From Begonia masoniana (taxonomy: Eukaryota; Streptophyta; Magnoliopsida; Cucurbitales; Begoniaceae): 64,000 bases of DNA. The DNA lies in contig CM039508.1 of the NCBI GenBank assembly GCA_022432975.1, forward strand, positions 31,204,433-31,268,432, read 5' to 3'. Of the stretch, positions 1 through 10,421 are shown piece by piece (the first letter of the stretch is position 1; every line of letters starts with the position of its first letter). The position numbers and the translations under genes were made by a program. A model generated the notes under the pieces. The model did no database searches and was not told where the DNA came from. It saw only the letters and a list, made by a program, of their open reading frames with translations.

Positions 1-59
1 TTGATCGCCGCCTGAAAATCAGCTGGGAGTGCGTTCAATTGATGCAGAACGTTTTCCAT
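1..59 (-). CDS. possible 5' end of an unrecognised coding sequence, cut by window start
   Basis: On the minus strand an ATG at 59-57 opens a stop-free frame of 19 codons that runs off the window (MENVLHQLNALPADF...). Upstream (60-345) is AT-rich DNA with no coding character, which would suit a 5' leader. I do not recognise the product. Nineteen codons is too little to exclude chance. It lies on the same strand as the POLH exons but does not match the POLH continuation expected after 346. Confidence 0.2.
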   Translation of the reverse strand, partial: MENVLHQLNALPADFQAAI

Positions 60-345
60 TAGAAGTCCAGGTTCATCCCAGATTTCTTGTAAAATCCAAC
101 TAAAAATCGGGTTGCTGCGGGAATTCAGCAATCCAATTTGAACTTTGATTTTCCCTCTGTTTTTGGTGAATTTATGGGCTAGATTCATTAGATTTGTTTC
201 CCCAAAATCCGAATTTGAGTGATTGCATTCTGATTTGGAAATTTTGAAATAAATTTTAGGTTAACTTTGATTTGGGAAATTTGAATCTTGGATTGATTTA
301 GGGATTTCCGAATTTTGATTTTCAATAATAATCCCCAATTGTTAC
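60..345. other. AT-rich non-coding stretch
   Basis: There is no open frame of note on either strand. If the POLH call at 346-444 is right, the minus-strand side from 345 down starts with a GTAAC donor, and this stretch would be the first part of the following intron. Confidence 0.3.
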
Positions 346-444
346 ATGTAATGTAAGCGTGTGAGCAATACGCTTGTTATCATCAAAATCACATTGCAGT
401 CGTTCACTCAATTCTTGACAAAGCTCATCAAGCCAATGTTGAAC
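346..444 (-). CDS. POLH: DNA polymerase eta exon (little-finger region)
   Basis: On the minus strand this 99-nt block encodes 33 residues with no stop, beginning VQHWLDELCQELSERL and ending DNKRIAHTLTLH. The pattern ELSERL...NKRIA.TLTLH is what I recognise from plant Y-family DNA polymerase eta, in the DNA-binding little-finger domain. Pol eta copies DNA past UV-induced dimers in the nucleus. The block is bounded by an AG acceptor (446-445) and a GT donor (345-344), and it is in phase 0 with the exon at 1373-1415. No downstream exon is visible in 1-345, so the gene continues off the window or is broken. The call rests on recalled family motifs, not on a search. Confidence 0.7.
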
Positions 445-1372
445 CTGAATTCAAGGAACACATAAGGTGATGAGCACCTTATAACCATAACCATGCCAAG
501 AACTCTAAATTCAGAAATTTAGGAGTTTAAGCTTCCACATATCATGTCCCCAAAAAAATAGAAAAAGGGTTGCAAAAGTTTGTTCAGTCCACTTTTCGAA
601 TCATCAATTGCACCACACATTTTCCATATCAATCGCATAAAAAATTTTGTAGCCTCGCTTCTTTACTTTAAAACAATGTTCACAGAGACTTCAGAGCTTA
701 ATAGACATCTTTATACAATTAATATTTCTTCCTCTCGTTGCATCTGGTTAAAGCATGTTGACAGTAAACATGCTGTCACTTTTGCATGGATGCTGATAAA
801 TAATATTTTTAACAGCTCAGGCTCTCTCAGCATCAATATTAGACAAGTGACATCACATTTACACCATAGCATAAGAGAACAAATATAACATTTATGAAGT
901 GATTTTACCCTTTTTTCTAAAACATTTTCTCATCAATCAAATTTAGCATGTAAATAACAGCCTCGGATAAGATTCTTCCAAAAGAAGCTTCTTGATCACT
1001 ACCTGTTTCATTATATGATGCAGTTAATGAATCGTGTATCAACACATTTGAGTCTTCAAAAATATAAACATCTAAGATTGCTGACAAGTAATCAAAAGCT
1101 GTAATCTATAAAGTTCATCAACATACAGGGGCTGACATGCATTCCTTTTTGTTTTTTTTGTGAGAACATCTAGCGTGCATTCTTTAAAAGCAAATCATGC
1201 AAGAACTCTACTTGAAGAATGTCACAAAGTAAAACTGTTCGGCCTTCCCATAAATTCAGGTTGAAGTTTTATTTCAACATTTAGAATTGTTAGCTTGAAT
1301 ATGATTGTATTTCAGGAAGAGTAGATATAGTTTGCATAAAGAAACCATCTAATGGGAAACCAATTTTCTTAC
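445..1372 (-). other. POLH: POLH intron
   Basis: This 928-nt AT-rich interval lies between the two POLH exons on the minus strand. It opens with GTAAGAAA at 1372 and closes with TTCAG at 449-445, so both ends fit canonical splice signals. It contains a stop-free minus-strand run at 917-1098 that resembles no family I know. Confidence 0.6.
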
Positions 1373-1415
1373 AGAAGAAATGGTCTTCAAAGCTCTAAGG
1401 CCAGGAAATGTCTCC
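1373..1415 (-). CDS. POLH: DNA polymerase eta exon (upstream of the 346-444 exon)
   Basis: The minus strand reads one base plus 14 codons, ETFPGLRALKTISS, between an acceptor (TTCAG, ending at 1416) and a donor (GTAAGAAA from 1372). In plant DNA polymerase eta a G-(K/E)TFPGPRALKT segment directly precedes the VQHWL segment. Joining this exon to 346-444 keeps phase and gives that order. The exon before it is not found between 1416 and the retrotransposon cluster. The next upstream exon is therefore lost, in the gap at 1773-1872, or far to the right beyond the nest. Confidence 0.7.
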
Positions 1416-1452
1416 CTGAACCATACTCGCGTAAAGGCGCTGCTCACTTCTA

Positions 1453-1453
<1 letters not shown>

Positions 1454-1491
<38 letters not shown>

Positions 1492-1495
1492 CCCC
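1454..1495. repeat. homopolymer tract, 36 A followed by 6 C
   Basis: An uninterrupted run of A (1454-1489) is followed directly by six C. It sits about 40 bp upstream of a POLH exon. It could be the tail of a retroposed sequence or simple-repeat expansion. No flanking target duplication is clear. Low-complexity frames that cross it are artefacts. Confidence 0.9.
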
Positions 1496-1539
1496 GAAAA
1501 AATTGAAAAACATGGGCTCCCACGAGTCACTAAACTTCA

Positions 1540-1772
1540 CTCATCTTAGCGCCCAGAGAGTAGGAGACACATCCGGTGAAATACAGAAGACATCATCCCG
1601 GTGACGTCATCCGATAACTTGCATCACCTGAAGCACCACACTACATCCTCCTGAACAGTGTATAACCCTCACCGATAGACCCACTTAACTCCTTAACTAT
1701 ATCCTGCGATGAGAACATCCACCGTGAGACATAACCTTCCAACTTCATCCTCCATTGACATAACATTCATAC
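1540..1772 (-). mobile_element. degenerate LTR fragment resembling element A
   Basis: The block holds CATC-CGGTGA and GGTGACGTCATCCGATA strings like the repeated GGTGACGTCAGCC / ATCCGATCGG modules inside both LTRs of element A (4020-4170 and 10830-10980). The match is patchy and ends at the N gap. Orientation is inferred from element A. Confidence 0.35.
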
Positions 1773-1872
1773 NNNNNNNNNNNNNNNNNNNNNNNNNNNN
1801 NNNNNNNNNNNNNNNNNNNNNNNNNNNNNNNNNNNNNNNNNNNNNNNNNNNNNNNNNNNNNNNNNNNNNNNN
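1773..1872. other. assembly gap, 100 N
   Basis: One hundred consecutive N mark a scaffold gap of unknown true length. The translated frame running through it is not real. Confidence 0.99.
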
Positions 1873-2700
1873 AAAGTATTGGGTGTGCGCGTCTTATTAC
1901 TTGACTCGTTATCACACTCTAGCTCTTGTTATTACGTCTGTTCATGTGTATCACACATGTGGAAGAAAGACAGAGGCCTTCTTCATCGTACCTCTTTGGG
2001 CCCTAGCTGAGAGGAAAGCGTTGAGGCCTTCGCCGATTTTAAACTGCGGTCTGAGGCCTTATGTTGTGTAAATCAGATTCTCAGCTTTGAATTACACAAT
2101 AGAAGAAGGAAACTAGCAAAATATATTCAGATTCTCCACTCCTTCCCAGGTTCCTCCAAAAAACAAAATTACAGAAAACTAAGAAATTGCAGAAAAAGGA
2201 AAAACAACACTTGGAAGATGAAAAAACAAACAATCCACACCACTTTCCATCCCCTCTGAACTTATAGCTAGGGTTTAACCGTCTTCTCCTTTTTCGTTAC
2301 ATCTTTGTTGGAACGATTGGCTTCCTTCGCTACTCCTTTTACTCTGGGCGCCAACTGTGCGTTGGTCCATTGGTTTGGCCCTTCATAACAGGCCTCCCCC
2401 TAAGAAAGACCTTGTACCTAAGGTTCTCGAATTAGGAAATTGTGCAGTAATGGCGTCGGAGTCCACCCAAGAAGCATAAAAAACGAGAAGGTTCTACCAA
2501 TAAAGTAGCCAGATTGACTAGAAGATACCTTTTTTGACAATTGGTCGCGGAGGCCGACTGGTTGATTAGAGGATTGACTTCTGAAAGTCGGGCGGGAGTG
2601 TGTGGAGCACGTAGCCGAGTTGCCGATGGTGGCTTTCAATAGGAGGACATGAAAAACAGCGGTGAAGGCGGGCACCCTCTGCGTAAACTCTGCTTATAAG
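1873..2700. other. degenerate repeat-derived DNA with a possible gypsy 3' end
   Basis: There is no intact gene. Around 2390-2470 the minus strand reads ACCTTAGGTACAAGG followed by TTCTTAGGGGGAGG, like the coding tail plus purine tract at the 3' end of some plant gypsy elements. The frame is broken. A short inverted repeat (TTGTGTAA / TTACACAA) lies at 2074-2110, and three GAGGCCTT strings occur between 1970 and 2060. Confidence 0.3.
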
Positions 2701-2879
2701 AGACGTGGACCTTGGCTAACACTTGAAAGGACAACGTATTCGCGAGCAAGTTATGAGGAGGGGACGAGCAAGCAGACGTATGGGTGTCTATATGGCTGGA
2801 GTTTTAAGTAGACCCATGTTCACCATGAAACTCTCTCGGATCGACCGCAGGCAGAAAAATACGCACACATTCGGGTCAT

Positions 2880-3617
2880 CACAACGCCAGGTAAGTGGGT
2901 GTTAGGTTTCCTGCCCTTAAGGCCGTACATCGTGTCAATGTTAGGTTTTCGTGTTTTGATGATGATTTTCTAATTGTAGGGCTTAACGTGTCGGGTAGCC
3001 TAGGATGTTAGTTAATAGTTGTTTGTTAGGTTCGTTGCGAGTAAAGCATGTCTATGTACGTTTGTAAATTGTTTGATGATATGTCATACGTGAATTCCTC
3101 ATGCATCATGTTTTCTCAAATGTCATATGAAATGTTTCCATGTATGATTTATGTAAAGGAAAGGTAACGATTAAGTGTGGGTTGGGAAAGTATGGCCATA
3201 TCAACAAAACTAATGTCACTGTCCACGCGATGGATCATGATTACGGCCGAAAGGACTATGTACACGCACTTGGCCTACTCCCTGGCACGATCCCCACCTT
3301 AATTCATGTCAACGAAAAGAAAAAGAATAAGAACAAGTAAACGAACATGTTTTATGAAAAATCATGCCTTCATGCATATGTCATTTATAGTACATTCCCT
3401 TACTAAGCATTAGGCTTAATGTTTAAGTTTCATGATGTAGGTGACAAGAATGAAGGTGAGGAACATTCCCACGATGATCAAGTATAGGTGGTCGTTGGAT
3501 GGGTGCTCGTGGCGACGGCAAGTGTTTTGGCTAGGCTTGATGACTCGTCGGTTTGCTCCAAACTATTTTGTGGTAAATAGGTGTGGATTAGATTAAGATT
3601 TGTTGATGTTATGGATT
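2880..3617 (+). mobile_element. LTR remnant Z, left part (split by element A)
   Basis: From about 2880 the sequence follows the LTR of element C: ACGCCAG|GTAAGTG, then a GTTAGGTTTCC..CCTTAAGGCC block, the CATGCATCATGTTTTC stretch, TTACTAAGCATTAGGCTTAATG, and GATGTAGGTGAC. Similarity stops at 3617, where element A begins, and resumes at 12661. The 5' third of the LTR is missing or too diverged to see. The last five bases (GGATT, 3613-3617) are the left copy of element A's target duplication. Confidence 0.7.
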
Positions 3618-5757
3618 TGTAACGCCCCGAATTATATAAACACGGTTCACTACACTTAACCCGAATATAACTAAGAAACTTTGGACAAAATTTAAAATTT
3701 CGCTCGAAAGTCAAAATTTGACATTTTCTAAAACCTCGAAATATTAAAAAAAAACTAGCAGCGGAAATCATTTAAGCAAAAATAGAGTTAATCAAAACTA
3801 TATAAAAGAAATGTTTGAATAATCGGTTGAAATAGTAAGAAACAATCGGCCAAAGGAAATAAGGGTTTAAATCGTGAAATACTCGAAAAATTACAAAAGT
3901 CTAACATATCTACCGCCGAGCAAAGTCAACGGAAGAGGCTGAAACTGGAACCAGAAAGCTTCCCTGGTGACAAGCGACAAAACTTTGGCTACATCAACCG
4001 GTCACAAAACGACAAAACACTTCCTACATCCACCGGTGACGTCAGTCATCGTCCGGTCACAAAACGACAAAAAACTTCCTACATCCACCGGTGACGTCAG
4101 CCATCATCCGATCGGCTTTATCATACATCCACCGGTGACGTCAGCCGGATGATTCATTCATCCGATCGACTTTATCATACATCCACCAGTAAAACAAGCT
4201 ACATATACCGATTACTAAACGACAAATTACATTCTGTATCATCCGATGGCTTCCACTGAGGACATCTTCCGATAGACAACAGAACAACAACTCAACTTCT
4301 GCCGATAGACTTCATCTACCGACAGAGAATAGAATAACAACTCAACATCTGCCGATAGACTTCATCTACCGACAGAGAACAGAACAACAACTCTAACTAC
4401 GGAAAGGAATTTACTAACTTCACTGAAACCATTCAGAAACAATTCAAACTATTGCATTACTAAAATCCAGTGAATACCAACGTAAAATCCCAACAGAATA
4501 CTATTATCAGTAAATCTCAAAAAAAGGGTATTCAAAACATTGAAACCACTACGGTCATGAAAATTCAACACACTTAAATTGAAACATTGTCAACTAAACC
4601 TTCATACTACTGACACCAGTTAACCCGCCTCATCAGTTTGCTAGACCGAAGAATGAATACACTCCTCCAACCTCATCTATTCATCTGTGCACACAAGGAA
4701 ATCACCTGCAGTATCCTCAACACCTACATCACAAAACTCATCTATTAGCCTAATGCTAAGTAAGTAAAGTAGTAAGAAAATGAGATGCTGAAATGCTGAG
4801 AGACAAAATTCCTAAACATGCAAATTTCTACTTTCTCATCTCAGTTGCATTTATATTCATTCATAACTGATCTGATCCCCCGGTTTCCTTGGGAGTGGGA
4901 TCAATCCTCCCAATGTTATACATCCTCTACTCGATTAAGGGGCAGATAGATTCCCTTAATAGCTAATCTGATCCCTCAATTCCCTTGGGAGTGGGATCAA
5001 TCTCCCAATGTTATAAATCCACTACATCAATTAAGGGGCGGATTAGTTCCCTTAATAGCTATTATAACACGTTCTGTTCATGCCTTACCATTCATTCCAT
5101 GTAAATTCATTTTCGTGTTTCTTCAAAAACATGATACATGACATAAAGAAAACACTCAAACATGCATAACCCTACTGTTTTGTGATGTAGGCCCGAAGGC
5201 ACACACAATACTTCACTTACCTGGATTCCTGGTGAATACTCGGTTAGGGGTTGCTTCGAAGTTGCTCACCTAGAACCATAAACAGAGCATCAAGCCAATC
5301 CTTACAAATCCTCATTCTAAAGCATTCAGAAAACCTAAGTGAACAGTTAGGAGTTCTATTCACTGAGCATCCCCAAATTTTACACTAAACCCGAATCTAC
5401 TCTCATTCACAACATCCGCGAAATCCCCACATTATACTCCCTCAGTTGTCTAACTGCTTAAACCCGAGAGAAATGAGGAAAACTTACCAGGTTGAAAGGG
5501 AAATCGGGTGGGAGAATCGTTGAGAGCTCTACTGAGCTTGAGTCGAATACCGAAAGGAGTAAAGATGAAATAGTGGCGGCTATAGTGCATTTGTCACTAA
5601 ATCTCTTCCCTTTAATAGGTTATCCACTTTTAAATTTCAAGTTACCCTTATACCCTTGCCTAGTCACTCAATAACCCTACATTTATTATCACCATTTAAA
5701 GTGTGTCATTAATTTTAGAAAGAAATAAGACTTAGTTCTAAAGAACCGAGTGTTACA
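3618..5757 (-). repeat. element A 3' LTR
   Basis: The LTR is 2140 bp. On the minus strand it carries the shared LTR plan: a donor CTG|GTAAGT near 5485, an acceptor TTCTAG|GTGAGC near 5270, a second donor CCAG|GTAAGT near 5220, and a GATGTAG|GTG acceptor near 4725. GGTGACGTCAGCC repeats lie near the plus-strand left end. It has two copies of a 50-bp tandem unit where the other LTR has four. Confidence 0.93.
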
Positions 5758-5770
5758 TTCTACCCTCCTT
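5758..5770 (-). promoter_or_regulatory. element A polypurine tract
   Basis: On the minus strand AAGGAGGGTAGAA directly precedes the 3' LTR. It is the usual plus-strand primer for reverse transcription. Confidence 0.85.
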
Positions 5771-5792
5771 AAAAGAATTTTGTCCTCAAAAT

Positions 5793-8670
5793 TCAGTACC
5801 TGAATAGTTCTGGATGTTGGTCCATCATGTCTTGCTGGCGCTCCCAAGTCGTCTTCTCAAAGTTCTGGTTACGCCATAAGACTTTCACTAGTGGAACCTC
5901 TTTGTTGCGCAATACCTTCACTGCATAGTCTAAGATCCTTACTGGTTTCTCCTCATATGTAAAAGTAGGACGAACTTCAATACTCTGCTGTTCCACAATC
6001 TAAGATGGATCTCGTACACACTTCTTAAGCATGGAGACGTGGAACACATTGTGAATCCCTTCCATAGAGGCTGATAATTCTAACTGATATGTTGTTTTCC
6101 CAATTCTCTTTAGAATAGTAAATGGTCCAATAAATCTGGGGTTCAACTTTCCTCTCTTTCCAAATCTCACAACTCCTTTAAATGGTGACACCTTGAGAAA
6201 AACTTCTTCACCTACCTCAAACTCCAATTCTCTACGCCTGCAATATGCATAGCTCTTCTGTCGGCTCTGAGCTGCCAAAATTTTATGTCGGATGAGGGAA
6301 ACCTTCTCAACCGTTTGCTGCACAATGTCAGAACCAAGCAACTATGCTTCCCCAACTTCATCCCAGTACAAAGGTGATCTGCATTTTTGTCCATACAATG
6401 CCTCATACGGTGCCATTCCTATTGTTGCCTGAAAATTGTTGTTGTAAGAGAATTCTACTAAGGATAGATACTTGCTCCAAGAACTTTGAAAATCCAATGT
6501 GCATGCACGAAGCATATCCTTTAATGTTTGGATGGTTCTTTTGGATTGTCCATCTGTCTGAGGGTGAAAAGCTATGCTAAAACTAAGCTGCGTTCTCATA
6601 GCCTTATGCAGACATTTCCAAAATTTAGATGTAAATCTAGAGTCTCAATCTGAAACTATGGTACCTGGAACTCCATGTAACCTAACAATTTCCTGCACGT
6701 ACAATTCAGCAAGTTGATCCATCGAGTAAGTCACCTTTATTGGTAGAAAATGAGCTGATTTGGTTAGTCGGTCGACTATAACCCAAATTGCATCATGTCC
6801 CTTTACTGTTCTAGGCAATCCTATAACAAAATCCATCGTTATTTGTTCCCATTTCCATTCGGGAACTGGTAAGGGTTGTAATGCTCCTACAGGTCTCTGA
6901 TGTTCAGCTTTGACTTGCTGGCAGACCAGACATGATTCCACATACTCCGCCACACTTCTTTTCATACCTGGCCACCAATAATGTTGTCTAAGGTCCTTGT
7001 ACATCTTTGTACTCCCAGGGTGGACAGAGAACCTGGAAGAATGTGCTTTTGAAAGAATTTCATCACGAAGTTCTTTAATGGCAGGAACGAACCATCTATT
7101 TCTAAACTTAAGGATTCTATTGGTAGAATGGTTAAAATCTGACTTGTCCGTAGAATCCATGCTTAACTTGTATTTGTTGCACTCAGCATCATTCGTCTGA
7201 GCTTCCTTTATTTTCTCAAGAATGGTAGGCTTTAAGGTTATGGCTGAAAGTATAGCTGATACACTGGATACTACTTCTAGATTAAACCTCTGGAATTCTG
7301 ACTCTAAGGCTAGTGACATATCGAAAATCATGGTTGGGGTTGGTGTTGTAACTTTGCTCAAAGTATCTGCCACAACATTTGCTTTGCCGGGATGGTATTT
7401 AATCTCAAAATCATAGTCCTTTACAAACTCCAACCATCGATGTTGCCTCATGTTTAGTTCCTTCTGTGTGAAAATATACTTCAGGCTCTTATGATCTGAA
7501 AATATCTCACAGGATTGTCCATACAGGTAATGCCTCCAAATCTTAAGTGCAAATACTACTGCAGCTAATTCCAAGTCATGCGTAGGCCTCTCATGTGTTT
7601 TCAGCTGTCTAGAGGCATAAGCTATTACCTCTCCATCCTGCATTAATACACAACCAAGACCAATTTTGGAGGCATCACAGTAAATGCTAAACTTACCATC
7701 TTCAATTGGAAGGGTTAGGATTGGAGCATTGGTCAGTTTCTGTTTCAAGGTCTGGAAACTATGCTCACATTCATCAGTCCATATATATTTCACATTTTTC
7801 CTTGTTAACTTAGTAAGGGGTGTTGCAATCTTTGAAAATCTCTCAATAAATTTTCTATAATATCCTGCTAATCTAAGGAAACTTCGAATATATGTAGCAT
7901 TCCTTGGTTGGGGCCATTCCTTAACTGCTTGAACCTTAGCTGGATCAACAGATATCCCATCTCCAGAGATCACATGACCAAGAAAGTGAACTCTGTCCAA
8001 CCAAAACTCACACTTAGAAAACTTGGCATAAAGTTGGTGCTGCCTAAGTATTCCCAACACCAAACTCAAATGCCTAGCATGCTCATCTTTAGTACGGGAA
8101 TAGATTAAAATATCAACGATAAACACTATGACAAACTTATCCAAGTATTGATGAAACACTCTATTCATGAGATCCATAAAGGCTGCTGGTGCATTTGTCA
8201 ATCCAAAGGACATGACCAAAAACTCATAATGTCCATACCTCGTGCGAAAAGCAGTCTTTGGAATATCCTCAGATTTAACCTTCAGCTGGTAATAACCGGA
8301 CCTAAGGTCAATCTTAGAGAAAACTCTTGCACCAATAAGCTGATCAAATAAATCATCAATCCTCGGCAGTGGATACTTGTTCTTGACAGTTAGCTTATTG
8401 AATTCCCTATAGTCTATGCACATACGCATTGATCCATCTTTCTTTTTGACAAAAAGGACAGGTGCACCCCATGGTGAAAAGCTAGGGCGTATGAATCCTT
8501 TCTCCAACAAATCCTTTAACTGCTTCTTCAATTCCTTAAGTTCTGTTGGCGCTAGTCTATATGGATTCTTGGATACAGGCTCAGCACCTGGGTAGACATC
8601 CACAACGAATTCAATTTCTCTATCTGGTGGCAAGCCAGGAAGCTCATCTAGGAATACTTCCGGAAAATCT
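5793..8670 (-). pseudogene. element A pol: RT, RNase H, integrase, chromodomain-like tail (broken)
   Basis: Minus-strand pol remnant. The frame 8633-6645 holds RT ([11 protein letters not shown], then FIVDILIYS), RNase H ([22 protein letters not shown]) and the integrase HHCC and first catalytic Asp (MDFVIGLP). In the RT active site the usual F-I-D-D reads F-I-V-D, so one catalytic Asp is lost. In-frame stops at 6645, 6342 and 6000 cut the integrase core and tail. The 5996-5793 piece (VLWRNQNFEKTTWERQQDM...) is the chromodomain-like C terminus. Two of the stops sit where relatives have Gln or Arg, as expected from C-to-T change. The element cannot make its own enzymes. Confidence 0.92.
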
Positions 8671-10267
8671 TAGACAACAAAAATATTCTTGGGGTTTGAT
8701 TTTTCTACTAGTTGTGTGTCTAAAACATTGGCCAAAAAGCACAAATACTCCCTGCATGAGGAGGGTCTACAATCGATAGAAGTCATTACAGTCATTTCCT
8801 TACTCTTCTTCAGAGCTTGGAAGGTATGGTTTAAACCACCAGGGGGTTGAAAACTAACAATTCCAGTCCGACAATCTATTGTGGCATAATGCTTAAACAA
8901 CCAATCCATTCCTAGGATGACATCAAATCCCATTATGTCCATGATAATAAGATCAGCAGGTAGACTTACGTTTCCTACTAACACAACACTGTCACGCATC
9001 ACTTGGTTAGAGTGCATGCGTTCACCGGAAGGTAATGCAACACTAAACACATGCATGGAAGGGGCAAACTGCATATATAACTTAACAGCAAAAGCAGATG
9101 CTATAAAGGAATGTGTTGCAACAGAATCTATTAAAGTAAAAGCAGGCACAGAGTTGATCAATATAGTACCTGACACAACAGCAGGCTGTTCCTCACCCGA
9201 CTCCGTCATGGAGAATATCCTGGGTTTAATCAAAGCAGGGCCGCTCTTCAAAGCTGGGTAGTCTCTGTTGATATGGCCGACTTTGTTACAATTAAAGCAT
9301 CGGGTGATTCTAGGCTTCGGGCAATCTCTGTGTGTATGTCCAAACTCCTCACAGTTGAAACACTTACCTGACTCGAATCTGTACTCGCCCAAATGACTTT
9401 TCAGACACCTCGGGCACAGAGGATACCTCTTGTTATTCGGTACCTTCCTCCCTGATCCTTGGCTACTCTGGTCTTCATTTGGCCTCTTCATTCCTCTCTG
9501 TTGTTGGGGTTGGACGAACTTTCGTGGGGCTTCCTTCGGTCCAGAACATTTCATTTCAGCTTCTTCCACCTCCAAAGCTGTGGACACAACTTCACTGAAA
9601 GGTAAACCTTTAAAACCCGAAAACTTGACCCCTCTGTACATATTAGGCTTCAGTTCTTGCATAAATAGAAACACCTTATCTTCATTCTTGTGAACAAGGT
9701 GTCCAGCGAACCTGGACAGAGACTCAAATTGTCTGACGTACTTAGCCACAGATCCTGACTGCTTCAAGTTCAGGAACTCTACCTTCTTTGTGGCCTGGAT
9801 GGTGCTGTTAAAATACTTTTCAAAGAAAATGTCCTTGAACTGAGACCAAGCCATAGTCAGAATATCAGTGGTGGTCTCAATGTCTCCCACCAAAGTTGAG
9901 CGTCTCCAGTAAAATGAAATGTCGCCAGAGTGACCTTGTCACCTTCTCCGACATTGGCACACCTAAACATACTTTCAATCTTCCTAAGCCACTCTTCAGC
10001 AACAATCGGGTTAGATGATTTTCCATCAAACGTGGGCGGTTGAAGCCTCTGGAATCGGTCTCCTGAATGTTCATTGCTAGAACCCGAGTTGGCACTTCCT
10101 TGTACTTCTCGGTTCAACAACACTCCTAACTGATCGGACTGCTGACGTACTAAGTCTGATTGCTGACGTACCAAATCTGTCAGCTATCTAATAACACTAG
10201 GTTCCTCCTCACTCCTCAAGTCTGACATTTCCCTCGGTATCCTAGGTCTTCCTGGGTGTCTGGCCAT
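8670..10267 (-). pseudogene. element A gag-protease (broken)
   Basis: The gag ATG is at 10267-10265 (MARHPGRPR...). An in-frame TAG at 10186-10184 stops it after 27 codons, and a one-base frameshift near 9880-9890 separates the DAQLWW segment from the rest. The frame 9893-8670 carries the capsid end, two zinc knuckles (CFNCEEFGHTHRDC; the second has Tyr for its last Cys) and the protease. The protease active motif is DSV in place of DSG, so its glycine is lost. The stop at 8672-8670 lies in frame between protease and RT and is a nonsense change, not a natural gene end. Confidence 0.9.
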
Positions 10268-10336
10268 TGTACTAAGTTCCTGTACAGGTTATTTACACTC
10301 TTAAATATCTATTAACTAAGGTTAACAAAAACACTT

Positions 10337-10404
10337 ACAGTTGTTGAAGTACTTCCATGCAACGATTGGCAGTGATAAGTAATCTTTTGAACGGTTTAAC
10401 TGAA
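10337..10404 (-). promoter_or_regulatory. element A leader with intron-like start signal
   Basis: About 80 nt downstream of the primer-binding site the minus strand has CTG|GTAAGTG-like sequence (GT at 10338-10337) and 59 nt later CCTGTACAG, just before the gag ATG. Elements B, C and H have the same arrangement. Confidence 0.4.
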
Positions 10405-10418
10405 TGTCTCTGATACCA
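10405..10418 (-). promoter_or_regulatory. element A primer-binding site (tRNA-iMet type)
   Basis: The minus strand reads TGGTATCAGAGACA three bases inside the 5' LTR. It matches TGGTATCAGAG, the complement of the initiator-Met tRNA 3' end used by most plant LTR elements. Confidence 0.88.
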
Positions 10419-10421
10419 TAC

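Noticed and set aside
917..1098. Stop-free minus-strand run of about 60 codons inside the POLH intron, with an AG before it
   Set aside because: The translation (FDYLSAILDVYIFEDSN...) matches no family I know and the POLH exons join in phase without it. A run of this length can occur by chance.
1349..1604. Lysine- or phenylalanine-rich frames across 1454-1489
   Set aside because: They are read through a 36-base poly-A tract. Only the 43-bp POLH exon at their edge is meaningful.
1709..2071. 120-codon frame
   Set aside because: About a third of it is the N gap.
3967..4152. 61-codon frames in both LTRs of element A (MTSDKTLATSTGHK...)
   Set aside because: They are translations of the GGTGACGTCAGCC-type tandem repeats in the LTR.
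8917..9261. Plus-strand frames lying over the element A and E bodies
   Set aside because: They are antisense shadows of the gag-pol remnants with no domains of their own.
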